From: Rostratula benghalensis
Taxonomy: Eukaryota; Chordata; Aves; Charadriiformes; Rostratulidae
DNA: 64,000 nucleotides
NCBI GenBank assembly: GCA_013399305.1
Contig: VXAI01000013.1
Location: forward strand, 7,277,132-7,341,131
Reading direction: 5' to 3'
The notes beneath the pieces were generated by a model. That model was not told the origin of the DNA and ran no database searches. It saw nothing but the letters and a program-made list of their open reading frames with translations. This document shows, in pieces, positions 50,490-63,334 of the stretch; the first letter of the stretch is position 1, and every line of letters begins with the position of its first letter. The position numbers and the translations under genes were made by a program.

Positions 50490-50765
50490 AATACTAAAAG
50501 GACAGAAGAACTGCTAATGCTGTTTCTCTGTTTAAAAAGACTAAAAAGGATGTGCTAGCAAAACATAAACTGGTTAGTCTGATGTCACTCACAGGTAAAA
50601 TTATAACACAGCAAAAAATACAACTACCAAATAATATTACAATATGTAATTACAGTGTTCTAAATGCAATCATAGTGAGTCAAAATGGGGATTTAAAGAA
50701 GATAGGCCTTGTCATACAAAACTGTTTCTTTTTTTCTTTGAGAAAGTTACAGGGCTAACTGACAA
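50490..50765 (+). mobile_element. Ancient CR1-like LINE fragment (RT finger region)
   Basis: A diverged plus-strand copy of the start of a CR1-clade reverse transcriptase. The text 'ctggttagtctgatgtcact' then 'cacaggtaaaattat' corresponds to the conserved LVSLTS-PGKIM block, the same block seen at about 3775-3805. Further on, 'gagtcaaaatggggatttaa', 'gaagataggccttgtcatac' and 'aaaactgtttc' match the QHGF-K-RSC-TNL block. Both blocks are in the right order and about 130 bases apart, but the frames no longer join. The divergence suggests an age class similar to the fragment at 10.6 kb. Confidence 0.6.
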
Positions 50766-53700
50766 ATACTCCCATGCTGATAGTATTTTTCCCGGTTTTC
50801 ATAAGCACCACTTATCACTACACCATACCACAAATAAAAATTCCTCACTGCATTAGGCAACACTACATTTTCAACAAAACCTGTCTTTAACAGTAGTTTT
50901 TAATGGACAGTTGTAAACATTTTACTGATTGTGTCTCTGCAGGGATGAGCTCTTGGTCCAAATCTAGTGTTTTCAGAAGATAATTAATTGACATCAAGCC
51001 TGGGGTTCTCTTCTTGAGTTGGGTCCTACCTTCAGAAGGACTTTAGGTTTTGGCAGGAACCTGCTTTTCTCCATCGCTAGCAGGGGTTAAAGCCCTAAGG
51101 ATTGTGCTAAACTATGCAGGCTGGCTACAAAGAGTAAAAAGTGGCCTTTAGTAGTCTCTAAAGAAAACAAGATCAGACTGGCCGATACCAGCAGTAACAT
51201 CTGGTGGGGTGGCAGGGGTTGTCTGTGAAATTTTGTAACCTACTATGTAACTGTCAGAGAAAAGGGATAGACTGGCCCCCTCAGCAATAACGTTGTTGAA
51301 TTATGAAATACAGAAGACAGATAATGTATCAGAGATGGTGACTGTCCTGTTCTTGCATTTGTGTTATTCTTCCATATGGTCACATTCTGGTGGTAGAACT
51401 GAGGGGGGCAGATCTGAAGCTTTTTCTCCATATTATCTTAAACTGACTAGGTGTCCAGCTAAAATCTAGAAACTCATTTCAGCTACACGAGATGCAACCA
51501 CATATTCTTTATTATCATTTACTTGGCACTTATGAGTTTGACACTATGGTACATGTGTTCTCTGTAGGGCAGACATTTCTCTGCTATTCTGCAATAAACA
51601 CAGTTGCTAATCTCAGTACCATCCCCTTCCTTGCTAGACTAAATCTGGGTTACGAACAAAAGAACGACTCATTTAAATATGTTTCTTCCATTAAGTAGAA
51701 AGACTCAGCTATACTTTATCAAATCTAGGAACAGTAGTTGACATTAGGTGCTCGCCCCCATTAGCTACTTGTTTGCTCACTAGGTACAAAACAACTTTTC
51801 TTGTCAGTAACTCTCCTGAATGCATCTCACAACTCTTTCGGCAGTCAAGGAAATATGTATTTTTATTGCACACCTCATCTCACTGGCTACTTTCCTTCTT
51901 TCCTAAGTACCTTTGTGTGTTCTGCTTTTCCATACACAAGCTGCTCTACATGTTTTTCTGTTTTTCTTTCTCTGTGTCTTCCATACTTAGCCTAAGCTAC
52001 AGTATAGTGTGTCTGTCAAGAGCTGTTGCAGAACCTGTAGAGAACAACCAAATTGTCATGTTGATGCTTTTGAAAAAACTTAATAAGTTTACACCATTTA
52101 CTTGTACTGGTACTTTCATTCTAATCTTAGTCAAATGGAAATAGCTTGTAGAATTTCTGTTCACACAGTAATTTTAATGCTGGGGATTGTTCTCATTACA
52201 TTTTTTATCAGGCAGATAGAATTCTGAGCCCTTTTTGTTCTCATTAAAATTTATTAGGCGAATGGATTCATTGTGTGCCAGTGTCTGGTCCCTTATGATC
52301 TTTGCAGGAAAAATCAGCCAGCATCTCTCTGAACAAGGAGGGATAAGCTGTTGTTGGGTATTGTGGTTGGGTTTTTTTATAACTTCATTTCTGAAGAATG
52401 TCATGGCTTTCAAAATAATGAGCATTTTCCCTCAGGCAATGTCTCCTTGAGGGACATAACACAGCTGGCTGTCTCAGTCACCATGTATTACTCCACATGA
52501 TGGAACGTGACACAACTGAGCAACTGTTGGTAGCACGTTACACAGGAAATGTGGGAAGAAACACTTCCTCTGAGTTTGCACTTAAGCAAAGCTTTTCCTG
52601 CCCCTTAGATCTGAAGTATATGTTCCCTAGAAAGTAACAAGAGTCTAACATAAAAACAATAAAAATGCTGAGGTGCACTAGTAAATTCCACCATTAATTT
52701 TGGACTGCAGAAATAAATAAAACAATTTTTTTCCTTCTTCTTCTTTTATTTTTCCTACTTCAGCAACTTGACTAAAAGTTTTGCTAAAGAAGAATATAAA
52801 AAGTACACTCATTGAAATGCAGATTTGAGAAACCATATTGAATCTCAGCCTCTTATATTGTAAATATACACAAAATTTAGGCTGTTTAAACCATAACTAT
52901 TGTAATAGGCTTCAAGAAACGTCTGCATTAACATTTCTGTCCACCAGAGAAGGGGCAAGGGGTGGAAAACATCTTATGCTACATCTGAGTAGCTCACTCA
53001 AGATTTCTTTGATAGTCATCAGAGACTCATCACTCCCTAAGGCAGGTATTTAAAACAGGTCTGGTGATTCATGCTCTAGAAGTGCCTGTTTCTTCTTGAC
53101 TAGAAAGAAATAGATGAAAGGTATAGGTGAAATGAAGCTATATAGAGATTTAAGTGAGATGAACTCTACCACAGGGTATAACTATGACCTGAACTCACTG
53201 CAGAAAGGAGGGAAACTATCTTCACACATTTTACCCACATAGACCCAAATTTAACCTCTTGCTCCTTTACTGAGCCAAGCATATTACAATCCTAGTTTCA
53301 GTGATAATTTCTGGGAGCTCTATCAAACTGAAAAAAGCAAAAAATACGTCTTTCTATTTTCAGTCTGCATTTCTCTCAAGCTAGAAATCCTAGTCAGAGT
53401 TAAGCCTTAGAAAACTATTAGTTTTGGAGAAGGCAAGGCAACACTTACACTAAAACTGGAGCTTCCATCTAAACACTGTGAAAGAAAGCCTTTGCTTTGG
53501 ATTTATATAAATTCAGAGTGATTAGAAAAAGCATCACTTCCAGCAGAGCAGCTCTCATGAAGTAGTTTTCTATACAGGGTCATGTCACAGACACAAGAAA
53601 ATTTAGAACTTTGAAATGAATACGTGATGATCCTGTTTAGGCTGCAGTGTATACCTATGACTTGTTAAGTGGATCATAGCTTTCTGTGTTCTTCACAAAA

Positions 53701-54449
53701 TGTGTATGCCACTTGCTTCCAAGTTTCCTCATCTACAAATACCACATATCCTTCCTCTTGTAAAGTTGTTCAGACCACCTCACCATGTTGGTGTGTCATT
53801 GTTTTGGAGTCTACATGGTTGTAGAGTGTCTCCTCCTGTGTGTGTTTCTCCTGTGGTATTCTGGAAAATGTGTAAATGTCCCTATGTTGGCTTTGGTGTT
53901 TGGTGCAACACTCATCAGCAAATGCAATATAACTGTCTGCTGAAGGAGGAACCTCAGAGCCAACCACAGGAGTTATGGCATGTCAGATACCTGCAAAGAA
54001 GGACTAAAACCAGGCAGCGTGTTGCTTAGAAAGCTGTATTACCCATCAGCAAGAAATGGTGGCCACCAGACAGCATCATGGACCTCTTCAGGTGTATTTA
54101 TGAGGAAGAAATTGTGTCTGCTCAGGATCCACAGGGCAGTACCTGGCTTCAGCCTCTCTGCCTGAAGGCTCTGGGATCAGCTCTTCTGGCAGCCTCCAGA
54201 GATCAAATACCTGTCCCTTGCTCTGAAGGAGCAGCTGTACCCTCTGGCTATGGGAGAACATGGCTGGAAATACCCTTCCTACTGAAACTAACATAGCAAG
54301 AGCCAGACTCAAGGCTGGCCAGACAGGAGCTGAGAGTCGCAGCAAGACTAGTGGGGTCAGTGGCCTCGTGGGCCAGGATGTAGTCCCACAGGTCTCAAGC
54401 AAGAAGAGCAGTGCAGGTCCAGTGACAAGTAAGTGGGGTCAACCAAAAT
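50766..54449. other. Unique AT-rich DNA, no confirmed gene
   Basis: About 3.7 kb. A minus-strand frame at 52174-52299 follows an acceptor-like ttttcctgcaaag and encodes a hydrophilic 41-residue peptide. Another minus-strand acceptor-like site near 53988-54008 leads into sequence with stops in all frames. Neither is convincing on its own. Confidence 0.45.
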
Positions 54450-54747
54450 GGTTTAATGGCTTCAAGCTGCAATAGGGTAGGTTTAGGCTGAACATTAGGA
54501 AAGAATTTTTCACAGAAAGAGTGGTCAGACACTGGAATAGGTTACCCAGGGAGGTGGCTGAGTCCCTTCCCTGAACGTGTTTAAGAGTTGTTTAGATGTG
54601 GTGTTGGGAGATACGGTGTAGGGGAGGAATTTGTAAAGTAGGGCTGATGGTTGGACTTGATGATCCCAAGGGTCTTTTCCAACCTGAATGATTCTATGAT
54701 TCTGTGATTCTATGACTCTATGATTCCATGATTCTATGATTCTATGA
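54450..54747 (+). mobile_element. CR1 LINE 3' fragment with expanded octamer tail
   Basis: A plus-strand CR1 3' end. Landmarks are 'tttaggctgaacattaggaa', 'cacagaaagagtggtcagac', 'actggaataggttacccagg', 'gaggtggctgagtccc', 'ggttggacttgatgatccca' and 'gtcttttccaacc', followed by the octamer tail. The ORF2 C-terminal coding is frame-damaged. The 5' boundary is uncertain because homology fades gradually before 54450. Confidence 0.92.
54691..54747 (+). repeat. CR1 tail microsatellite, seven octamers
   Basis: Seven consecutive 8-base units (attctatg with single-base variants attctgtg, actctatg and attccatg) plus one extra base. The other CR1 tails in this window carry about two units, so this tail has expanded. 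The variant units show that the expansion is not brand new. Confidence 0.93.
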
Positions 54748-57700
54748 AAAGTGCTCCAAGGTTGCACTACATCAGGACTAGCACTGAGCTGACTCAAAAA
54801 AACCCCCAGAGGTCAAGACCCTAACAAGGAACAAAGAATGTCCTTTTCATCCTTGCTTCACATAGAAGTGCATCAGACCTGTGACTTGCTCCAAGTACAC
54901 ACCTTTCACTGCACATGGTCCCTTCCCAGCTGCCATTTTCACAGAGATGCAGGGATAGAAGTAGCCCCAGCACAAGAGGGCCATGTCATCCACCCACACA
55001 CCTTATATCAGAGGAACTAGAGAGAAAGTGCTTCCTGAAGGGCAGCAGGGATTGGATCAGACGTCAGCACTGCAAAGGAAATGACAACTCATAAGAAAGG
55101 TAAAATTCTTCCTGCCCCACAGCAAATCATGTCCAGTCCACGTTCTCTTAAGATTCCTTGGCCTCAGTGAGGTCCTTCATGACCCCATGAAACATAGATG
55201 ATGATGTAAAATAAGAATTTAATACAGAAGCACTATCCCAGTATGAAACTAATCTCAGCAATTTAGCAGACAAAACGTATACATTGCGACCGAGTGGTAT
55301 CATACTTTGTCTTAATTACTACTGTCTCCAGGCTGCAACTAATAATTAAATGCAAAAAATCTGCCTTTGTGTAATGCTAGGGTTAATATTTTATGCATGG
55401 TAGGAGTGAACAATGAAGAGAATGGTATTATTTGTCTGCCAAGTAAGACAAAATTGATCTATGCAGAGTATTTTATATGTAAAGAAAGAAACATGTTATT
55501 CACTAGAGGGTAAAAATAGGACTCACGTCATTAGAATACTGGAAATAATCTAATTTGTATCATAGATCATGTCACCGTAATTACAGTAGTTTTGAAAGGT
55601 ACATAATATAGCCTTGTTCTGTCTTAGGTAATTGTGTTGTTTTACTTTCTGTCACTAGTGGGCACGTGTTCCATGTTATGCTCTTGTAGCTTCAAATACA
55701 ATGGGCAGTTAATACTGCATAGAGCTATTTAACAAGATTCAAAACACTCAGTGGCATCTATGTATGAAGCAGTCTGAATACAAGAATGTATTGTGAATGA
55801 GATGAATCACTGCCAATATTAGCAAGTCCTAACGTGTCTTTGTTCTCAATTAAATTACTCTTATCACCTTAAAAAAATCACCTTCTGAAGACAAATTTTC
55901 CCATATCTCAGATGCTGATTTCTCCTGCCTTCTAATGTCTTCCCACGTGCACTTTCCTGACCTCTGCTAAAGCCTGCCTTGTGTCCTGTGTCCATCAATT
56001 ACAGTGTCAGCTGTCCCCATTATAGACTGTATCTGGCAACCAGACTGAATCCTGTTCTGAAGTGAGTAATGCCACTGCGAGTTCAGTGTCTGTGCCCCTC
56101 AAGGTCTTAGCCTCTGCAGTGAAGACATTTGTACAGTATCTTGGTAACCTTCTTCCACACGAGCAGTTTGCTTTGAAAATTCCATGAATAGGTTAACTCC
56201 TTTTCTTTTTTTTTCTTTTTCCCCTAGACATGATGCTAGATTTTTTAGAATGCAACTACCATCCCACCTGTTTCAAAATCTGGTCCCTTCCATCTATATA
56301 ATTACCTCCTTACTTAACTTAGCATCTTTGCTGCAGTTTACACTGCTTATTCAGCAAAAGCTCAGCATTTCGCTTGTCCCTTTGCACTACATTTTGCCAT
56401 GGAGCCACTAAGTCAGTGTACGCTGTACTTTAGCACAAAGTTTTGTATTTGTAAGATGATAACATGATTGTTTCCTTCAGCATTTGAGACAGATAAGAAG
56501 GGTGCACTGTGTAAGGGGTATGAAGATTTGACCTGTAGCTACTCTGATACTTGTCTCTCTGTAGCCATCAAAGTGTTGCTAATGTACGTTTCTTGTTTCT
56601 TGGCAGTAAAAGAAAATACATCCCAAAACACTCACATTCCATAACTGAAAATTGCAACATGTGTTTTGGAGAGTGGTGACATTCTTTGCCTTGGGAGAGG
56701 TGCACAAGCCCTGCATCTCGAGCTTGATAGCACACTGCTTCCTCTTCTGGAATGGGGTGATCACAGGATGGAAGTTTGGGGAGTACTGCAGCCCTCAGGC
56801 GCTATTAAAGTGCTCTCACATCTTCCAAAGTTATGCTGTGCTAACATGCAAATTACCAGCCACACGGGATTTTCAGGAAGACATCTGTAACTACCATATG
56901 CAAGGCAAAGATATCTGCACTTATTTTGGCTTTGAACCAACAAGGTGTTTAATCACATATTTATTTTTGAGCATGGGACTGGAACAATTAATTTCAAGTG
57001 AAAAGATAAGGAAATACTTAACTGCTTTGCTAGACAAGGGCTATGAATTGCACTATAAATTAGTGTTAAGGAAATAATCATGCCTTTCCACATGATAATT
57101 TAAGTAAGGACAAAAGAACTGGTTAAGGAATGGGGTTTTAGGGAAACAAACGCAAATAACTCAACAGTGGAAAGACAGGAGTGGACAACCTGTGGGAAAA
57201 TATGGACATCTCCAAACAGTTTACTGAGGTTTCTGTGCAACAGCCTGATCCCATTTATATCTGCAAATAAGTGATGACTACATCCTTTTTGCACAAAAGA
57301 AATTTCTAAAGATTAGCTTAAGGCTAAAGACAAGGCCCTAACCCCAATGCAGCATTACATATGGAGACACTCACCCTTTTGAAAACCTGCAACCCTACAG
57401 TAGACCCTCAGTTAATATAAAATTATATACTTCTGAAGCAAGATCAACTCACACCATCCAAGAATCTGCAGTGGAGGTCAATAAAGCCGGGGGTAAAAAA
57501 TAGGCAGCAATAATAGCAGAAGACTTTGTCCCAACAGCACTTTAATACTTTTAGCACTTTCTCTACAAGAAAATTTAGGGATACATATATTTGCAGTAAA
57601 ATAAACAGCAAGTGAAAAAAAAACCCCAACAAACAAAAAACCACACAAAAATCCCCCAAGAAGCAGCACAGTGAGAAAGCACAGGATACTGAAATGTTTA

Positions 57701-58941
57701 CGTTAAGGCACTACAATACCCTCAGGAGACATTGGAAGTTGAACAGGTAAACTTCTACTCACATACCTGCTCGAAACATGGAACTGAAAATCTGAAAGAC
57801 TCAATTCCAATAAGGGTGCTCCTACATTAGCAAGGAATTTGGTATTGTCTTCCTTGTGCACACAAATTGTTTACAACATCAGAAATACTAAGACAAGAGT
57901 CTTCATTTTCATCCTAGTTGCTTTTCATTACCTGAGGTAACAAAAACCCAATTGAAAACTTATAATGGAGGGTAGCAGGAAGGTGGGAAAGGAAGCATAA
58001 AATTTAGCTTATTATAGATTAGTAGCTAATATCCAAGCAGCCTGAGAAAGATGGAGAAAGATGTCATACTTATCTTCTGTTTTTCTTCTGTGTCTCAAAA
58101 CCCATCTATCACCTGTGATCAAGTTATAAAACTGCTCTTCTTAATGACTTAACAGTCAGGAAAAAATTCCACTCCCACACACATCGTCTGTGGTAAAAAG
58201 CCTGCATAACTTATGTCATTGTGTTTTGGCATATAAAGAAGAAATTGTTCCATCTTTATTATAAATGCTGGATTCTGTGATATTCTGCTGATATTATTCT
58301 CTAAAACTAGATTTTCAGTATTGCTGAAAAGATCCTGTAGTAGTTAACTAATTAGAGATATTTAAAATCACTCACTGACATTCTGGAACAGCCAAACCTC
58401 ACTAATTAACACTAATGATCAGGGGGATCAAATTAGTGAATAATGGAACAAATACATGAACAAAGCAAGGTAATGCATCAGCCAAAGTTGTTCGTTAATT
58501 TATTTGTCAAGAACAGTTTCATTTCCTATGCAGTGGTTTATGATTAGAGTCAAATAGAATTTTTATTACCTTGGCAAAATACTTTCACAGTGGCAAATGC
58601 TGGTCTGTTAAAATTGAGACATCCCTGAGAAACATCTGAACACAAGAAAAACACGTACGGAGAAAAAATATACATCTCCCTAGACCTTCGGCATCCTATC
58701 AAAGGTTACACTGCCCTGTCCAAACTAGTGTCAGACACAAACACCAGTTCTATCTACAAATAAACTGGCATTCCCATACAGCAGAATTCCGTGTTATCCA
58801 GATGTTAGCTTGGGTCCCAGATGCGGTACCCACCAGCTCGTGTCTGCACAAACCTCTGCTCATATGAGTGAGCCTGGGCAATGCTGGGTGTCCTACCCAC
58901 AGTCCTTTGGGATCCCAAGCTGGCTGGTTCAGAATGGCCTC

Positions 58942-58961
58942 GTGATGTACAGTGATGTACA
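58942..58961. repeat. Exact 10-bp tandem duplication
   Basis: The unit gtgatgtaca is repeated twice in direct succession. Functionally unassigned. Confidence 0.8.
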
Positions 58962-59245
58962 GTTGCACACCCAGAGACAACCAGCACCCTGGCAGCTCTC
59001 GTGCAGGACTCCAGCAGGGATTCAAGAAGGCTTGAGATCACTTTCTGCATCCTCTTCCTGTATACATGTACATAGAGGGATGGAAGGATTTCTCCACCTC
59101 CATGCTGGCCTCGTGTACTGTCCCCAGGGCTGATTTGGACTGCTCTGTTCACTCTAAAATTAGTAGAACAACTAATTTCCATTTTTTCCAAACAAAAAAT
59201 TTTAGTTTAGAATTCTTTTTCCATAGCAACTGTTTAAAATACATC

Positions 59246-59260
59246 TTTTTTTTTTTTTTT
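59246..59260. repeat. Poly(T) run, 15 bases
   Basis: An uninterrupted T run preceded by acatc and followed by aaattc. No minus-strand retrotransposon 3' end was recognised beside it. Confidence 0.85.
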
Positions 59261-60079
59261 AAATTCTTGAAATGACTGAATTTCAGGAACTGCAGTACAT
59301 GATATGTTATAATGACAACAATACACCTAAGCTCTAAAATTCAAACTAAAACTTACCTCTGTAGAAAACCTGAATTTTCTTAACATGCCTGTGGTCTAAA
59401 CTTGCTCTCTAAGGAGTGTCCCTAACTTTACCAGCTGGACAGTGAGGGATCTACTGCAGCACACAACAGCTTCCATTTGGCATAAGGCATCTGTGTTACC
59501 TTTCCGGCAGGGTAATTATTGGAAATACTTCTTCCAGAGGGATTTTAATATCAAGGAAATTCAGAAGAAAATTCATTTTTATACAAAAATCGTTCATTAT
59601 GCACAGTAGAAGTAAGTAAAATTTCACTTTGACACTTCTTTCCAAGATATGATTGCTAATCTGGCATGATAGTAAAAAAGCAAAATAGAGATTGTAGATA
59701 TGAAAATAGTAAAATCAAAGCTGATAACTAAATACAAATGTTGAGTTGTTACAATCACTGTGTAATTCTCTGTAGAGAAAATGCACCACTGAATTCGCCT
59801 GCTCTTCCAGCAGCTCTATCATAAACCGATGCTGATTTACAGCCAAAAAAAGTGAAACTGAGGATGGAAGTCGTCCCCACGGAAGCTACATAGGAAGATA
59901 GCTGGAGGATGTCTACACAGATGAACAGGGACAGTCCACAACTTCTCTCTCCCATGCAGTGCTACTGAGCCATGAACAGCTTCACCCCAGGAACCACACA
60001 GCTGTGTATGTAAAACACAGAGCTGTGGGCAGCCGGAGCAGACACGGCTGTGTTGTTCTAGACAGGAACCTGGGACCCC

Positions 60080-60605
60080 TGCCTGGCTTAGCTTACACCT
60101 GTGTCCAGTTTTGGGCCCCTCACTATAAAAAAAGACACTGAGGTGCTGGGGCATGTCCAGAGAAGGGCAATGAAGCTGGTGAGGGGTCTGGAGAACAAGT
60201 CTTATGAGAAGCAGCTGAGGGAACTGGGGTTGTTTAGCCTGGAGAAAAGGAGGCCGAGGGGAGACCTTATCACTCCCTACAACTACTTGAGAGGAGGTTG
60301 TCAAGAAATGGGGCTTGGTTTCTTCTCCCAAGTAATAGGTGATAGGACAAGAGGAAACAGCCTCGTTGCACCAGGGGAGATTCGGAATGGATATTAGGAA
60401 AAACTTGTACACTGAAAGGGTCATTAACCGTTGGAAGAGAGTGCCCAGGGAAGTGGTTGAGTCACCATCCCTGACAGTATTTAAAAGACAGGGTGACACA
60501 ATCTTAGTGATATGTTTTAGTGATGGTTTTTGTCCGTGTTATGTTCATGGTTAGACTAGATGACCTGAAAATTTCCTTCCAACCAAGGCAATTCTATGAT
60601 TCTAC
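60080..60605 (+). mobile_element. CR1 LINE, 5'-truncated copy
   Basis: A plus-strand CR1 3' fragment. It starts in the ORF2 C-terminal coding region (text encoding the [11 protein letters not shown] block from about 60099) and runs through the conserved [12 protein letters not shown] segment. It ends with the 3' UTR words 'gttagactagatgacctgaa' and 'atttccttccaacc' and a short octamer tail (attctatgattcta) at 60605. One frameshift lies near 60365-60372. The longest open frame of the whole window (220 codons, minus strand, 59837-60499) is merely antisense to this copy. Confidence 0.94.
60101..60510 (+). pseudogene. CR1 ORF2 C-terminal relic with one frameshift
   Basis: The plus strand encodes [40 protein letters not shown], then [27 protein letters not shown] in one frame. 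It continues in another frame with [20 protein letters not shown] and [16 protein letters not shown]. The switch occurs between about 60365 and 60372. Apart from that shift the block is close to the intact fragment at 45.0-45.4 kb in order and spacing. Word differences (for example NYLRGG against KYIKGE) show it belongs to another CR1 subfamily. There are no catalytic residues and the copy is non-functional. Confidence 0.9.
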
Positions 60606-61473
60606 CAGGGATTTTTTTGCTGGGTGGTAGCACCGTATTAGTAAAAGCTGCGGCGCTTTTCATGGGCTCCCAGCTCAGCCAGTGGGTGCTCCCCAGCATG
60701 AGAAAAAAGCTCCTACAGATGGCAGGGCTTCACAGCAGAGATGAATTAGCACACCCAAGCCTCACCCCCCTCTCTTCTTTGTTACGCAGGGCATATGCAC
60801 AGACTGTAAATAAATGAATTCACCAGGGACATTACTTTCTGTGTCACTAACTTTCCTACAGCTTCTCTTTCCAGAGGCCTGAGAAGACTGGTACTGAGCA
60901 AAGAGGCAAAAATAATTAACTTCTCTGCCCTTCCAATTGATCAGCTGTGACCATCCTCCCTTTTCTCTGGCTAGAAGGGACAGGTTTGTGAAACAGCTTT
61001 TCTATAGTTTACCACTGGTCACTGCATGGGAAATTACGAGATCCACTGATGCAGAAAGAGCTCATAATTAACTATCCAAGATGTTCAAAAAGCTGAGCTA
61101 TAGGGTCAGAGATGAGATTTCAGCCCCTATCACATGTCCAGGGAAAAATGACCAGCTCAGTGACAGAGCCCAGCCTCCTGCTGACAACAATCTACTGTAG
61201 AAAGATTTAACCCTTTGCCAGTAAAGTATTTTGCATGTGGAAATTCTGTTGCAATGCTCCAATGACACTTGCATTGAACAAAGGCAAGTTTGGCCTTCTA
61301 GTCAACAGACACAGAGCTTTATAGATGCTCAAAGATGATGTGTGAAACAGCTCCCAGAACAGCTGTCTGCCTCTAAGCACCTTCCAACATTACTTATTAA
61401 AACAGGTGTGGAACTTGTTCCAAACTTGTGTTACAAATACTCCTCTCAAGATAACACAATTCCCTCTGTATGC

Positions 61474-61488
61474 AAAAAAAAAAAAAAA
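61474..61488. repeat. Poly(A) run, 15 bases
   Basis: An uninterrupted A run between tgc and ccc. Likely length-variable. Confidence 0.85.
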
Positions 61489-63317
61489 CCCACCAGACAT
61501 GGTACCTTTGTTCCAAATCTTCTGTGACCAGTGAATTGTGGAAATTGTCAGGAAGTATTCTACAGTAACTGAGTGCTTCATATTAAAGTCAATGCTCTTT
61601 CCCTGACAGCTCTGTGCTATGCCTTAGGCTGATCTGTTGTATCTCTGTTTTCCCTCATCATTATAAAACCAACAGGAACAATAGCTCCAATCTTCCAATG
61701 CTGATGTCAGAGTTCTTTTTACTCTTCCACCCCCCCATTTTTAGGCAGAGAAAAGGCAGAAAAGATCAGAGGTCATACAAACTACTGTGATGACAGCAGG
61801 GTTGTGCTCAGTGATGTCACACATCACAGAGGCAGTGACAGGGTTTTTTGGAGGGGTACAGAGGAGCTGCTGAAGTGAAGGTAGAAGTGGAACCTCACTG
61901 GGGTTCACGGGTGGCACTGCTTTCTGGAAGCAGGAGCAGTGACCACATCAAGCAAGAGATTTAGTCCCACCTGGTGACCACGCAGACTGCTTTCTTGCAG
62001 GTGGATCAGCGGTACCGTCTGCAGATCTGAGTAAGGCAGTTTGGAGAAAGATGAGGGGAATACTGATCTGGGGGATCTAGGTTGTATGGCTGCGTGTGAA
62101 CCAAGGCAGGGACAAAGGAGCTCATTTCCCAAAGTATCCCAATGAATACAGGACAGGTGGCTTGCCTACCAGAGAGACTGGGGGGGGCAGAGTAACCCCA
62201 TGGTTACCCCTGCTGGTTCTGTGGACAATGAGTGTTTTTAATCTGCTATTGACTGGTCTGGGTGTTTTAATTCCTACTTGTTCCAATTCCCTGAGTTTCA
62301 AAGCCTACATTCAGCCTGCACCCAATTGCCCTATGTCTGAGGTGCCTGGAGTTTCACTTCAAAAGTGGCCAACCTTGAAGAAGATAGCCTGTTCTTCCCT
62401 TAAACTGCAACAGTTCTGCCTGGGGTGAAAACACAAACCTACCACAAACCTCATCTTTACAATTAAGACTAACACAAATGACTAACATTTTACAGACTGC
62501 ATTTATTGGTCTCTTTTAAATATTTTTGTCTTGAGTATGCCTGTATTTAATTTCCTCTCTTCCAATTTCTGTTTCTTCATGTTTGTCTGCTCTCTTTAGA
62601 CTGGTGTACCTGGTAAATCACTTTTGTTGCCACCCAGCTGAATTGGAACACACCATGCACAATATAAAATGGAGTCCAGTGTTATTAATCCCAGATAACC
62701 TGCTGTAGAACTAAGTATCTGTATTGTGATACACAATTACTCCAGGGCTGTTTGGCAGACATAGCACGACTAGAAGTTCAATAGTAGATCATAGTCACTG
62801 CAGACTTGTGCAAAAAAAATTCATCAGGAATAAAACATTAAACTTGTGTACTCTACAAAGCCTACATATTGTACTTCTGTGAGACAGGAGAAGTGGCCAG
62901 CCAAGTGAAAACCCCAGGAAATGTTATGATGCATTAAGTTGATACTGAATAACATGGAAATTTAGTGGTTCTTCAGTAGACATGCAGGTTTACCCAAAGC
63001 TGTAGTGCACCAGAACTTCAGGAAAAAAAAGCAGCATAATATACAAACAAAAATTTCTGATGGGAACTAGAGAAATTCAGCTACCTAACTAGCATTCCTA
63101 CCGCTAGGGTGTAAGGCAACTAAGGCAAAGCCTCCTGCAGACCAAGTGCTGAACAAGGCAGACAAACTGTCGCTAGAGGAAAGTGACTGTAATGGTGACA
63201 TTTTTCTTTATTTACTGTGGTCAAGCCTGGAGACATATTACTGAGCTCAAGTAAGATCAAACCTAAGTGTGGGAAAGCAAAATGTGTCACATTTCTCCAC
63301 AAAGACCACTGTTTCTT

Positions 63318-63334
63318 AAAAAAAAAAAAAAAAA
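63318..63334. repeat. Poly(A) run, 17 bases
   Basis: An uninterrupted A run followed by gacagc. No retrotransposon body was recognised upstream. Confidence 0.85.

Larger units (their letters stand above)
54748..60079. other. Unique AT-rich DNA, no gene identified
   Basis: About 5.3 kb with no recognised gene. The segment 55200-55760 is repeat-free AT-rich sequence. At 58400-58438 an 8-base inverted repeat (cactaatt/aattagtg) encloses a smaller one (gatc/gatc). At 58942-58961 the decamer gtgatgtaca is exactly duplicated. A 15-T run is at 59246-59260. A GC-richer block at 58750-59160 shares a 17-base word with 11.2 kb. The 141-codon plus-strand frame at 56652-57077 has no recognisable motif. 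Confidence 0.45.

Noticed and set aside
53770..53967. 65-codon minus-strand frame near a strong acceptor (ccttcttttgcag-like)
   Set aside because: Sequence directly after the strong acceptor has stops in all three frames before this open frame begins.
54691..54747. Regular short repeats considered as a CRISPR array
   Set aside because: Units are contiguous 8-mers with no spacers, and they are the known CR1 3' tail.
56652..57077. 141-codon plus-strand frame
   Set aside because: No recognisable domain, overlaps other frames, and no promoter or splice support.
59837..60499. Longest open frame of the window (220 codons, minus strand)
   Set aside because: Mostly antisense to the CR1 copy at 60080-60605, whose plus strand carries the real ORF2 C-terminal words. 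No motif on the minus strand.
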